From Megamerina dolium (lineage: Eukaryota > Arthropoda > Insecta > Diptera > Megamerinidae), in the NCBI GenBank assembly GCA_963854835.1, contig OY978530.1, forward strand, positions 33,727,695-33,791,694: DNA of 64,000 nucleotides. Reading direction: 5' to 3'. Below are positions 13,896-24,141 of the stretch, piece by piece (position 1 is the first letter of the stretch; every line of letters begins with the position of its first letter). A program made the position numbers and the translations under genes. The notes beneath the pieces were generated by a model that did no database searches, was not told where the DNA came from, and worked only from the letters and a program-made list of their open reading frames with translations.

Positions 13896-15290
13896 TATTT
13901 AATATAGACGCCTCGGTCTCTGTCGTATCGGTGTCCTCGACGTCACAGAATATAAGGTCGTCCTCATTCGCTGTGCTAACTTCCACATTTCGGAAGAGGT
14001 CGCCAACCATCTCAGACGTTGACAGCGTATCGCTCTCTCCGTCACACGACATGTCCTGAACTGAGGCCAAACTTACTTTCGTATCCCCTGGTTTTGGATC
14101 TACTTTTCCTACGTCTTTTTCATAGACTTTCAGGGTGATTTGGGAGAAGCCATAGCTTATTACCCCTTTAAGTCTTGGGTTCTCCTTGGCTCTCCTACCT
14201 TAATAACCCTCCAATCATCTGTGGGAAGGGATAGATTTGCGAGCCGTATATGATCCAAGATTTCCTTAGGATCTGACGGTTCTGCTGGAATCCAGGCGCG
14301 TGATCTGGGTCTATTGGGGATCTGGTCCCTAGGCACGGCCTCAAGCCGTGCGTTGGGCCAAATCGAACCAAAATTCGCGATGACCTCTCTAAAGAGATCT
14401 GCCGATCGCTGGTCCGCGCAGGACTTTAGTTTGATGAGTCCTTGTTGCTATCCGGCATCTCTGCAGCAAACGACTGGGCCAGGGTTCCTCGCCAGGATAT
14501 CCCTGTATATCTTTAGGAGACTCATCTCCACTAGGCGCCATTGCCCGATTGGCAGTGCTCCATCTTCATGGTTCCTATCAATGACGGCAAGGATAAGGTG
14601 GTCCTTTGCCACGTCACTGAAGGAACGCGCTTGGGTATTAAATGTGGCCGAAGCCGAAGTTTTCGCTTTTTTTTGGTTGAACAGCTGCTCTTCTTGCGAG
14701 CGTTGCCGTTTGGACGAAAGTCCAGAAGAACGGACATTTTCGCGTTCAGCGATAATGCCTTTTGCCTACTCCAGAGATTCTTTTTCTCGCTCTGAGAGTT
14801 CTGTTACAGGGACGCCACCGAGCTTTTCAGTAATTCTGAAAGCGGCTCTTCTTTCCTGATATGTCCGGAGGGACCCGCTAATTGATTTAGCGGGAGCCCT
14901 CAAATTAGAGGCAGTAACTGATGTTGATGGAGCTAAGTTCAAAGGGGATGTGGCTGCTGAAACAGTAGTCGCAACCTTTGTTAGTGTCTTAGCAGCAGCG
15001 GGTTTTGATATGGTGGTCACAGACCCTTTGCTAACTTGAAATCATTTTCTCGATAGTTTGGTGGCCAGAACTGGTGTGCTCCTGCGTACAGGTGCTTTAG
15101 GAACAGCGGAGGAACCTGACTTTAGTATCTTGTGCTCCACGCTTCCCAAAGAATTTGCGATTTTAGGACGAGTCCCTGTGGTGTCCGATTTGGACGTGGG
15201 CTTGCCCTCCAGGGGAGGCCTTTTGGGGTTTTCGGAATTGTCCGGGGCAATTTTTAATTTGTTTTCTATATTTCATATACAACCGCTTAC
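13876..15290 (-). pseudogene. LINE-C ORF1, DUF4780-like
   Basis: Minus-strand frame pieces. The N-terminal Ser/Thr/Pro/Ala-rich stretch includes SGSLRTYQERRAAFRITEKL (about 14880). Then come HLILAVIDRNHEDG and WRLVEMSLLKIYRDIL (about 14620-14510), followed by RAWIPAEPSDPKEILDHIRL (about 14310-14240). The VIDR..DG..P...W..VE pattern is what I know as DUF4780, an RNA-binding-like domain of LOA-type ORF1 proteins. The end (DTTETEASILNIAKEDA, stop at 13876) overlaps the ORF2 start by about 20 bp. Several frameshifts and a stop. No CCHC knuckle seen. Confidence 0.65.
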
Positions 15291-15329
15291 CCGACGTATC
15301 AGGCATCACGGTCTAATTATTTAGGAGGG

Positions 15330-15955
15330 ACTTGGAGGTCGTCCGAAGCAGAGCCCTATACTCCGGAAAGTCCACAGTTACTCCCTAAGGTGGACAAGTA
15401 TCAGAGAGGCTCCGTTAAAATACAGCTAGTTTAGTCCCCCAGCTGCAAACTATCCAGAGGGCACGGAAAGGCATAACACCCTGGATTGGGAGAAGGATTT
15501 AATCGACTCCCAGGCCTTCATCCGTAGTGTTCTTTTAATTAGCAAGGTCACCTCAAGCAGGATGTGACAGAGTCAGGCACTAGCGGTCTTGGTCAGATAG
15601 AGGCTAACGCCTTATATAAGGCTACTGCTCTATTGGGCATATTCTGACCCTGCAAAGAATAATACCGATCTGCAAATACACAGACGCGCGAGTATGCCTG
15701 ACCCCAAGCACACTCGCACATCCAAACACCAGCACACCTTCACACTTGCTTGACCCTAACATGTGAGAAAACAAACACTTGGGAGGGAATTATTACAGAC
15801 AACTTATCTGTCTGAACTTGAACCCACAAGAATCAAAACGTTCTTTGAGAAAATGGGAGCATGTAATATCTTCCAGTATTAAACTCGGGTGTGGCACAAT
15901 AGCTGGGAAAGGACGCAGTGCTTTAGAGAGCAAGTGTCTAGCTCTACCAATCTAA
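15330..15955. other. Probable LINE-C leader and spacer
   Basis: No coding signal. Contains runs of CACAC/GCACAC near 15670-15750. Part may be the LINE-C 5' untranslated region, but the boundary cannot be fixed from one copy. Confidence 0.35.
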
Positions 15956-16109
15956 TCTACGGTCTATTGTAAATGTGATCCTGATGTCGAGGTCGTAATT
16001 CCAAGCAATGGCAAGATGATTGGGTTTATTAATGCTGAAATATTTGACGGTTGTGCCAAGCATCTGATATCGTGTGTTTATAATCCAAATCCCGGTTTAG
16101 CCTTCATTC

Positions 16110-16445
16110 GTTTTTCCTTCATATTTCTGAAAGACCGATCGATTTTGTTATATGTGGAGATAAACTGTCGCATAAAGTACCTTGGGTCTCGCCTGACGGA
16201 CTCTCAGAATACTAAATAGACTACATATGTTTCATCCGCAAATGGAGACGAAGATACCTCGACGTTCGGAATAAACGAAGTGGGAATATCCCATCAGATC
16301 ATCACCTAATTATGGCCATAATACATATAGTATAAGGGTCGTCAGAGCAAGACATAGAGAAGAATCGAGATCTCGTTACAACGTAGAAAAGTTAAAATCG
16401 GCCGATGTTAAACAAAAACATGTGGAGCAGCTCAATATTTGTCTA
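16110..16445 (+). pseudogene. LINE endonuclease fragment, RTE-like
   Basis: Plus-strand reading through one internal stop gives HKVPWVSPDGLSEY, IDYICFIRKWRRRYLDVRNK and then PSDHHLIMAII (about 16170-16325). This is the end of an EEP endonuclease with its SDH motif. A frame change leads to RYNVEKLKSADVKQKHVEQL (about 16370-16430), the linker typical of CFDP2/RTE-like elements. It resembles LINE-A in layout but is clearly a different, older family. Ends are not defined. Confidence 0.7.
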
Positions 16446-17179
16446 AGCCAGCCGCATGCTGAGGGTCATGTAAACCAGGGATGGGCATATTCTCGGCTCG
16501 TAAAACAGCCAAAGAGCCAGCGAGTGCTAGGTAATAGGTTAATTTGTTCTCAGGGGTAAGGGAAGTAAGAAGTACATTAAAAGCATAATACATTCCCGCT
16601 TCCATGATCTTCATCGCACGAAACTTGCGGAAACACTAAAGATCAGAAAAGAAACACACCATCTCTCAAGCAAGAACAATAATTCTCAAACAGTGTTGCC
16701 TTAGTATGGAAAGAAAGTAATACAATTTTCGGAGGAAATTATGGAAAACTTACTAAGCGTAGTAACTACTATCAATGTTGCAAATTTTTTGTTTACACTT
16801 ATTATACTACATGTAAATCGGACTTTTCTTGCAAAATATAAAACTTGTATGTTTATTTAAATGTCTTTTATATTGTAAAAGTAGTAGTAGTAGGAGCAAT
16901 AGTAGTAGAAATAAGTATTATTGCACATTTTTTATACAATCGTTTGATAACGAAACTCTTGCCTTAGAGTTGCCGTATCTCAAATATTTTATTTTTCACG
17001 GACATAATATCACAATTATTAAAAGCAGTCAAATTCGTTTCAGTTCAAATAAAGTGTTATATTATTTCAGGAATGATAAAATTCAAATGTATTATGGTTA
17101 TTATATATGGAATTATATACAGATATATTATTATGTATACATACATATGCGTGAATATATAAACAAATATACATAATAT
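16446..17179. other. Spacer, nothing firmly recognised
   Basis: AT-rich sequence between a LINE fragment and the Gypsy-1 LTR. It begins with CAGGGATGGGCAT, which resembles a hAT transposon tip, but no partner end was found. Confidence 0.4.
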
Positions 17180-17556
17180 TGTAACGAGTATCGATTGGTT
17201 ACTCATCACTATTGTGACTGACACTATTGGCAGCATCGAAACGAATGTCAACAAAAAGAAATAAGTAATAACCAGAACAAGCCAACGAGAAAGAAAGAGA
17301 AGAATCTCAAAAAAAGAAAGATTCTGGGGTGTTGCCAACAGAGTATAAATAGAGCCAGTGTTGAGAAGTGAAAATCAATCGAATTCCGAACGTGACTGCG
17401 CAAACATCTATACAGAGGCAAAAGTTGCTAGTACATTAAAGTGTTATTGTAAATAGTTGATTATAAACCGAGTTGATTGTAAATACAGTTTATTATCCAG
17501 TGATCGAACAAGGTAATTCAAATAGAATTAAACGTTAACAGAATAAAAACGTAACG
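17180..17556 (+). repeat. Gypsy-1 5' LTR
   Basis: 377 bp from TGTAACGAG to the base before the primer site. It contains TATAAAT (17344-17350) about 160 bp in, a reasonable pol II promoter. A second copy at 37166-37528 matches nearly throughout. The last bases read GTAACG here and GTAGCA at 37003-37008, so the ancestral end was probably ..CA. Confidence 0.88.
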
Positions 17557-17558
17557 AT

Positions 17559-17575
17559 TGGTGTCAGAAGTGGGA
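17559..17575 (+). other. Gypsy-1 primer binding site
   Basis: TGGTGTCAGAAGTGGGA, two bases after the LTR. It is complementary to what I recall as the 3' end of insect tRNA-Leu (..TCTGACACCA). The copy at 37011-37027 has one change (AAATGGGA). Confidence 0.85.
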
Positions 17576-17585
17576 TTCTGTAAAT

Positions 17586-18958
17586 ATGGTGAAAATTGAC
17601 CAAGGAAAAGTGGACCAGCTTAAAAAGCTGTTGGTAGAGATGAATCTATCGTCATCAGGTGCAAAGGCGGAACTGCTGGTGAGGCTGAGGCAAGCTATGG
17701 AGGCTAAAGGAATTAATGTAGAAGAACATGAGTTCTTTGAGGAAGCCGAGATACATACAGTCGTACACGCTGAGGAAGAAAGCAAAATAGATTCGAGTAG
17801 TCAACTCATGGAATTCATGAAATCCATGATGCAACAATAGCAGCAGCAACTGCAAGGAATTAATGCGAAGTTACAAGAAAGTTCGTCTCGACAAGAGGGC
17901 GTTATTAGTGAATTGCGTACGGAAATTCAACGAAATGCATCTCGCATTGACTCCAAGTTTCAAGAACATTCGGCTGAATAGCGTATGGAAATTCAAGAAG
18001 GTTCGGCTCGACAAGAACACGTCATCAAAAATCTACAAAAAGGAATTGAGATTAGATTTCAGGAAATTTCCGGAACCATTAATGAAAAGGTCACGGATTT
18101 AAAGAAACATGTAGATGACATGGAAGATAAGTTCGAGAAATTACAGCACGAACTCAATCAACTAAAAATAAATGGACCAGCCACATCAGTGATTAGAGAT
18201 TCAAGTACAATCAAATTAAAGCCACCAACATTTGACGGAAGCACGCCATTCAATATCTTCAAGCTTCAATTCGAGACAACAGCTTCGAAGAATCAATGGG
18301 ATGACAGCGACAAGACTGCTGCTTTAATAGTCGCATTAAAAGGTAATGTTTCCGAGGTGTTACAGATGATTCCAGAAATAGATCGTGGTAGCTATCAGTC
18401 ACTGATGGACACGCTCCAGCGGAAATATGGAAATGAATACAAGAGTCAGTTACAGAGTAATGAGAGCCTGCAGGAATTCGCTTCTGACATTGAGCGCTAT
18501 GTCATCTTGCGTTCTCTGGTAATTCGGAAGAGTTCGTCGAAAAAATAAAAATAGAGGCATTCATAGATGGCATACGTGATGGAGAGACAAAGCGTGCCCT
18601 AGTCATGTCACCCGGGAATACATATGCCGAAACAGTCAGTAGTGCCTTGACATATGAAGCCGCCAGTTTAATGTGTCGACCAGTGCCACGTGTACGCCAA
18701 CTAGAGGCAGAAACATCAGATCTGGTTGAAGCAGTGTGTCAGGCAGTCAAGTCAGTAGTGAAGCCTGAAGGAAGAACAACAGGTCGACGCGAAATCAAAT
18801 TTACTGGTAAGTGCTTTATTTGCGACAAACCAGGACACATGGCGCGTGAGTGCCGTCTACGACGAAAGCGATCAAGATCGAATTCTCCAGGAAAACAAAA
18901 GAAGGAGAATAAGGTGGACAGCGATCGCTTCACTAACACAAGTCCATCGTTAAACTAA
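17586..18958 (+). pseudogene. Gypsy-1 gag, broken
   Basis: Structural protein of the retrotransposon particle. It starts ATG at 17586. Residues 8-38 (VDQLKKLLVEMNLSSSGAKA, then ELLVRLRQAM) fit a SAP DNA-binding motif, an unusual N-terminus for gag but known in some insect Gypsy elements. A Gln/Glu-rich coiled-coil-like stretch follows, then the capsid-like part (PPTFDGSTPFNIFKLQFE, about 18226-18280) and one CCHC knuckle CFICDKPGHMAREC (about 18813). In-frame stops at 17838 and about 17979 and a frameshift near 18500 inactivate it. Confidence 0.88.
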
Positions 18959-18996
18959 ACCGAGTCAGTTCAGCGGGGCGTGAACTGACCCCAACA

Positions 18997-19590
18997 GTGG
19001 GTTGCCCCATCATTCACATTTCACAACTACAGCGTGTGCCAAGCAGCTTGACTATTGATGGAAAATTGGACAATATGGAATTCATGTTAACCCTGGACAC
19101 TGGTGCATCACATTCTATAATCAAGAGCGATTTGGTAAAGAGGTTTGAGCCTTTAATGGGAATAAAATTGCGTACAGCAACGGGTGAGGATGCACAAATT
19201 CTGGGTAAGATAAAGAAACGAGTATCTATTGGAAATAGTACGTGGGAACATGAATTCATTGTGGCCGACATCATCGATGATGTAATAATTGGTGTTGATT
19301 TTATGATTCACAATGGGTTTACGTTAGATTTAAATCAACGGATACTACGCTATGCAAATGTCGAGTTACCATTCAACATCGGTTACAAGCGTAGTGGTAA
19401 CATCAAACGAGTACTGGCATGTCAACGCCAAGAGGTTCCAGCAAAATCAGAAGCGGTGATTTGGGCACAGATGAATGTGGATGATGGGACAGGCAAGTTG
19501 TGGGTAGTGGAAGCAGATAAAGAAATACCAAATAAAAACATCGTACTTGGTAGGCCGTTAGTGGAACCTAAAGAAAATAGAATAGAATAG
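18997..19590 (+). pseudogene. Gypsy-1 protease segment
   Basis: Retropepsin-like aspartic protease that would cut Gag-Pol. FMLTLDTGASHSIIKSDL (about 19084-19137) holds the DTGA active site, and VIIGVDFMIHNGFTLDL is the second conserved strand (ILG-equivalent). A stop at 19588 separates it from the polymerase frame at 19751. It was probably continuous in the ancestor. Confidence 0.87.
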
Positions 19591-19750
19591 TATCCAACTA
19601 ATACATCTACAGTTGTGAAGAAAGGAATGTTGATTGGTCATTGCCAGGAAGTTACTGCCGTAGTAGACTCCGAAAAGGGTTCGTCGATAAAAACTGAAAG
19701 ATCAGGAACTGATAGAGCGGAATTAAAAGCGCAGATGGAAGAATGGGCAA

Positions 19751-21473
19751 GTGTGCTTACCAAAAGAAAAGGCTCTACAACTATTGGAGAAGTATAGTTC
19801 AATCTTTTCTTCAAATGGAAAAACTGGAGGACGGACAACCATCGTGAAGCATTACATTGACACCGGTCATTCTAGACCAATTCGGCAAACACCACGACGA
19901 GTTCCATTGGCCAAAAGAGACGAAGCCATTAAGCTGATTTCCGATATGCAGAAACAAGGTGTTATTGAACCATCAGCGAGTCCATGGAGTTCAGCAGTTG
20001 TGCTGGTAAAGAAGAAGGATGGAAGTACTCGATTCAGTGTGGATCACAGAAAGCTAAATGATATTACGAAAAAAGACAGCTATCCACTGCCAAAAATCGA
20101 TGACACTCTGGACACACTATCTGGTGCGAAGTGGTTCTCAACTCTTGATTTGCAAAGTGGCTACTGGCAAGTGGAACTTGGTAAGGAAGACAAAGAGAAA
20201 ACAGCTTTCAGTATTGGCGATGGTCTATGGCAATTTACAGTCATGCCATTTGGTTTATACATTGCGCCAGCCACTTTCGAACGTCTGATGGAGCGTGTAC
20301 TCAGAGGACTACACTGGAAAACGTGCTTGGTGTACCTCGATGACATTATCGTGATGGGAAAAGATTTGAACGACCACCTGGAAAAGTTGAAAGAAGTATT
20401 TGAGCGTATACAATCAGCAGGGCTTAAACTGAATATGAAAAAGTGTTCACTCTTCAGGAAAGAAGTTAAATATCTTGGTCATAAAGTAACAACAGAAGGG
20501 GTACATACCGACGAGGAGAAAGTAGCAGCAGTTCAAGAATGGCCTATTCCGTCGAATCTTCACGAGCTAAGAAGCTTCCTAGGCTTATGCACCTACTATA
20601 GACGATTTGTTCCTGGATTTGCAAACATCGCCAGCAGTCTGCATGAGTTAACAAGAAAGAACATACCATTTGTATGGGGCGAAGACCAACAGAAAGCATT
20701 CGAACAGCTGAAAGAAAGACTCTGTTCAGCACCAGTATTAGCGTATCCAGTACCTGGTCAAAAGTTTGTGTTGGACACAGATGCGAGTGGCTATGGAATA
20801 GGTGGTGTGCTCTCTCAGATCATAGATGGGCAAGAAAAAGTAATAGCATACTACAGTAAAATCCTGTCGAAGCCAGAAAGAAACTACTGTGTCACTCGAA
20901 GAGAGTTGCTCGCAATACTGGAATGTGTGAAGTATTTCCATAAATACTTGTACGGCCAGTCATTTCATCTAAGAACTGACCACGCAGCGCTAAGGTGGTT
21001 ATTACAATTTAAAAACCCAGAAGGACAATTGGCGCGCTGGATTGAAAGGCTGCAGAGTTATGATTTTACCATCGAACATCGTAAAGGAGGACATCACGGC
21101 AACGCGGATGCTCTATCTCGTCGTCCTTGCAAAATGGAATGTAAACATTGTTCTCGAGTGGAAAGCAAGGAGCACATTGTCGACATACGACTTACGAATA
21201 TATTGCCGGAGGAGTCATGGACCACCGAACGAGTGCAAGAAGATCAGCGGAACGACCCAGATCTCGTAAAGATTATGGAATACAAGGAGCAGGGCATACG
21301 TCCAGATTGGCAAGAAATGGCTAATGAGAGTCCAATAGCAAAGGCATACTGGGCGCAGTGGCAAAGCCTGCACTTACGAGACGGATGTTTATTCCGAGCA
21401 TGGGAAAGTGAGGATGGAAAAATCACTAATGATCTTCTAGTGGTACCCAATGCGAGAATAAATGAAGTGATAG
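19751..21473 (+). pseudogene. Gypsy-1 reverse transcriptase and RNase H, truncated
   Basis: Open for about 575 codons. Reverse transcriptase blocks: GVIEPSASPWSSAVVLVKKK, RFSVDHRKLND, WFSTLDLQSGYWQV, MPFGLYIAPATFERLME and the catalytic LVYLDDIIVMG (about 20327-20360). RNase H: FVLDTDASGYGIGGVLS (about 20767) and the RELLAI and LRTDHAAL blocks. HRKGGHHGNADALSR closes the domain at about 21120. The frame then runs to NEVIAIK and continues by chance into reversed LINE-A. The integrase zinc finger and core are missing, so the enzyme set is incomplete. Frameshift at the 5' side near 19760. Confidence 0.9.
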
Positions 21474-21720
21474 CCATAAAATGGCCGTTTCAACCTCGTC
21501 ATAGTCGGGTGGTGGAACATCAACACCATCATCTGTAATTGGGGTTATCGGGCAATCTCTTCCAATGGCGGAATTGTTCGTAGCATCGCCATTCAGTAAC
21601 TTGGAGAAGTGTTCCCTCCATAGGCTCAGTACACTCTGGACATCTGTAACCAGATTCCCATTTCCATCACAACAAGAAAAGGCTCCGGGATTTAAACCTC
21701 CACTCAGGCGCTTGATCTTG
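21473..21720 (-). mobile_element. LINE-A internal fragment fused to Gypsy-1
   Basis: Minus-strand LINE-A, the segment between endonuclease and reverse transcriptase (matches 34840-35080). The join lies in CCATAAAATGGCCG. No target duplication is visible. The same chimeric join occurs inverted at about 32587. Confidence 0.88.
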
Positions 21721-22683
21721 GCTATGGTGGCAAATTTTCTTGCCAGGAGCATACTTTGCTTATTATTCCGACTATGCTCAGGGAAATTGGAGGAGTCCGG
21801 CTCCTAGTCTTTCATTTTTTCGTGGTAAAATTTGAAGCAGATATTATATACGAAGGGAGATGCCATTGTAGTAGCTGAAAAGAAAGATGAACCGAATATG
21901 ACGATTGCCGACAAGTCTGTGGTGTTACGCCTCGATTTTAGCCACCCTACCTTCTGAAGGTTAACTCTTAGTCCACTTCCTTCAGCCCAATAGGTGGTTC
22001 CATAGCGATTTATCATCGCAAATGTATAAATAAAAGTTTACACAGCCATATCCATTTTAACAAAATTTATTTAACCTCAAATTTCCTTAAATTTAGTGAA
22101 ATCAGATTTTTTTTCCTTTTTATTACTGCTTATTAACTAAATTTTTCAATTTTATAAGTATACGTTAATTGGCTTATATTTATTGTATTAATTAGATATC
22201 GATTCACCGATTCGCCGATTCGAAAAAGCATATTAGCATATCAAGAAATATCATACAGAGCTTAGCTGCTAGGAATCTTTGTCTATCGTGAACATCTAGG
22301 CCCGGTGAACTATCAACGTGCAACGAGTAACAAGAATTCAGAATCATATTAATACGCATTTAGGTACCTATGACGCGTTCCAACTATTTATATATATAAA
22401 AGTGTAAATAAGTGGTAAAGAGATATCTACTAAATTGACAAGTTCAAACTTAAATCTAAGCCTAACTTTATGTTTCTAAGTCTACGATACAATTACATAA
22501 ATCTCTTTTCAACTTCACCCATCGCCGCTGTTGGTTGCTCACATTTGCTTACTGCTCACTTTCCACCATTGGCTTATAGCGCTTCCACACAACTGATCGT
22601 TCCTTCCCACCTTCTATAGATTTTATTCAATTCATTTGATTTCGTTTATTTAGTCTTTCTATACATTTCCTTACATTTTTGTG
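21721..22683. other. Spacer, nothing recognised
   Basis: No protein signal or repeat end recognised. AT-rich from 22020 onward. Confidence 0.45.
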
Positions 22684-23660
22684 TCTTTCTATGTTCACTT
22701 TTATTTTCACATTTTGTATTTCGTTTATATCGTCCCTTTCCACATTTCTTCTTTTTTATTTCTTTCTACGTTTACTTCTTTTTTCACATTTAATGTTTTG
22801 TTTATATCGTCTCTTTATACGTATCATCTTTTTTATTGTTTCTTTCTACGTCCGTTTCTATTTTCATATTTTGTACTTCATTTATTTCGTCTGTTTATAC
22901 ATATCTTCTCTTTTTATGTTTCTTTCTACGTCCACTTCTATTTTTACATTCTGTATTTCGTTTATATTGTCTCTTTATACATTTCTTCTTCTATTTCGTT
23001 TCTTTCTACGTCCACTTCTCTTTTCACATTCTGTATTTCGTGTACTTTGTCCCTTTATGCATTTCTTCTTTTTCGTTTCTTTCTAAGTTCACTTCCTTTT
23101 CATATTTTGTATTTCGTCTATTTCGTCTTCGTATCTATTTCTTCAGTTCTGCTTCTCTCCACGTTCACTTCTATTTTCTCATTTTGTATTTCGTCTCCTA
23201 ATCTATTTCTTCTTTTGCGCTTCTTTCTACTTCAATTTTCATATTTTGTATTTCGTCCCTTTATAAGTTCCTTCTTTTTTTTGTGTCTTTTTTATGTCCA
23301 CTTCTATTTTGACATTTTGTATTCCGCCTATCTCGTGTTTCAACACATATCTTCTTTTTTGTTTCTTTCTACGTTCACTTCCTTTTTCGTATTTTGTATT
23401 TCGTTTATATCGTCCCTTTATACATGTCTTCTTCTATTTCGTTTCTTTCTACGTCCACTTCTCGTTTCACATTCTGTATTTCGTGTACTTTGTCCCATTA
23501 TGCATTTCTTCTTTTTCGTTTCTTTCTAAGTTCACTTCCTTTTCATATTTTGTAATTCGTCTATTTCGTCTTCGTATCTATTTCTTCAGTTCTGCATCTC
23601 TCCACGTTCACTTCTATTTTCTCATTTTGTATTTCGTCTATTTCGTCTCTATATACATTA
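22684..23660. repeat. Minisatellite, ~13 units of 64-80 bp
   Basis: Units begin TCTTTCTACGTCCACTTCTA or a variant at about 22684, 22761, 22841, 22921, 23001, 23078, 23153, 23222, 23286, 23363, 23443, 23520 and 23597. The usual spacing is 77 or 80 bp. Units from 22985 recur almost unchanged from 23428, a higher-order step of 443 bp. The T-rich strand stays open as a repetitive Phe/Tyr/Ser frame because of composition and near-codon periodicity. Confidence 0.9.
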
Positions 23661-23663
23661 CTT

Positions 23664-24141
23664 GGTAGTCTGGTGGTGTTTTCGCAAGGTTACGTGTCTA
23701 ACTGCCTCAACAGGGTGAGGCTAGCGCAATCCTTGTTGAACTCATCGCAAGTCAACTCACTGGCTGTCATGTAGTTTGATCTGAGCGCTATGTGATGATA
23801 CCTTTATTTGTTAATGAGGGGTAGTCATATAGCTTGCTCTGTTTACTATGTGATGGCGCCTTCATTATTATGAATGGGGGCCCTCCACGTGGCGACTACC
23901 GGGCAACGTCCTCCTGGCACCTGCTGGGAGGTGGCTGAAGTGAGTGGCCAAAATCTCCTCGGTTAGAGGTTGTGCGTTGGGTTTGGGACCTACCACATAA
24001 AAACCCCCCCAGTGAATAATATAAAAATGCCTCGGACATCAGTCTATGTCCGAGGCATTTTTATTTTCAATAAAAGGTAGTCACCCCTTTATTGAAGACC
24101 CCCGCAAACGAAATAAGGACCATGATTTACGGATATGCACC
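23664..24141 (+). mobile_element. LINE-A 5' end up to the palindrome
   Basis: 5' untranslated region of LINE-A, matching 37533-37920 and, reversed, 35945-36395. It begins near GTCTGGTGGTGTTTTCGCAA. At 24023-24062 it carries a hairpin absent from the other two 5' regions. It reaches the first endonuclease codons (GATTTACGGATATGCACC) and then switches to LINE-B sequence at 24138-24141. Confidence 0.88.

Larger units (their letters stand above)
11500..15800 (-). mobile_element. LINE-C: LOA-like element with RT core deleted
   Basis: Minus-strand non-LTR element with ORF1 (13876-15290) overlapping ORF2 (13895-11600). It has endonuclease, a reverse-transcriptase remnant, RNase H and a C-terminal zinc motif. 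RNase H plus a DUF4780-like ORF1 points to the LOA/I group. The 5' end is uncertain (between 15300 and 15800) and the 3' end lies near 11500. Both ORFs carry frameshifts. Confidence 0.75.
17180..21473 (+). mobile_element. Gypsy-1 LTR retrotransposon, 3'-truncated
   Basis: 5' LTR, tRNA-Leu type primer site, gag with SAP and zinc knuckle, protease, reverse transcriptase and RNase H in Ty3/Gypsy order. It breaks off after the RNase H and connection region at about 21473, where reversed LINE-A begins. Integrase and the 3' LTR are absent. A further inverted piece of the same pol lies at 32590-33639, and LTR copies at 36921-37008 and 37166-37528. Confidence 0.93.

Noticed and set aside
16474..16620. 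CAGGGATGGGCAT resembling a hAT transposon tip
   Set aside because: No inverted partner end or 8-bp duplication was found within the following kilobase.
20424..21540. Gypsy-1 pol frame continuing past NEVIAIK
   Set aside because: The last ~20 codons read reversed LINE-A; they are not integrase.
22681..23529. 282-codon Phe/Tyr/Ser-rich frame resembling a membrane protein
   Set aside because: It is the minisatellite read in one frame; other frames are open too, and unit lengths vary in ways that would break a real gene.
24092..24141. Apparent 584-aa protein starting MKTPANEIRTMIYGYAP
   Set aside because: A chance fusion of out-of-frame LINE-A residues to LINE-B ORF2 across the palindrome junction.
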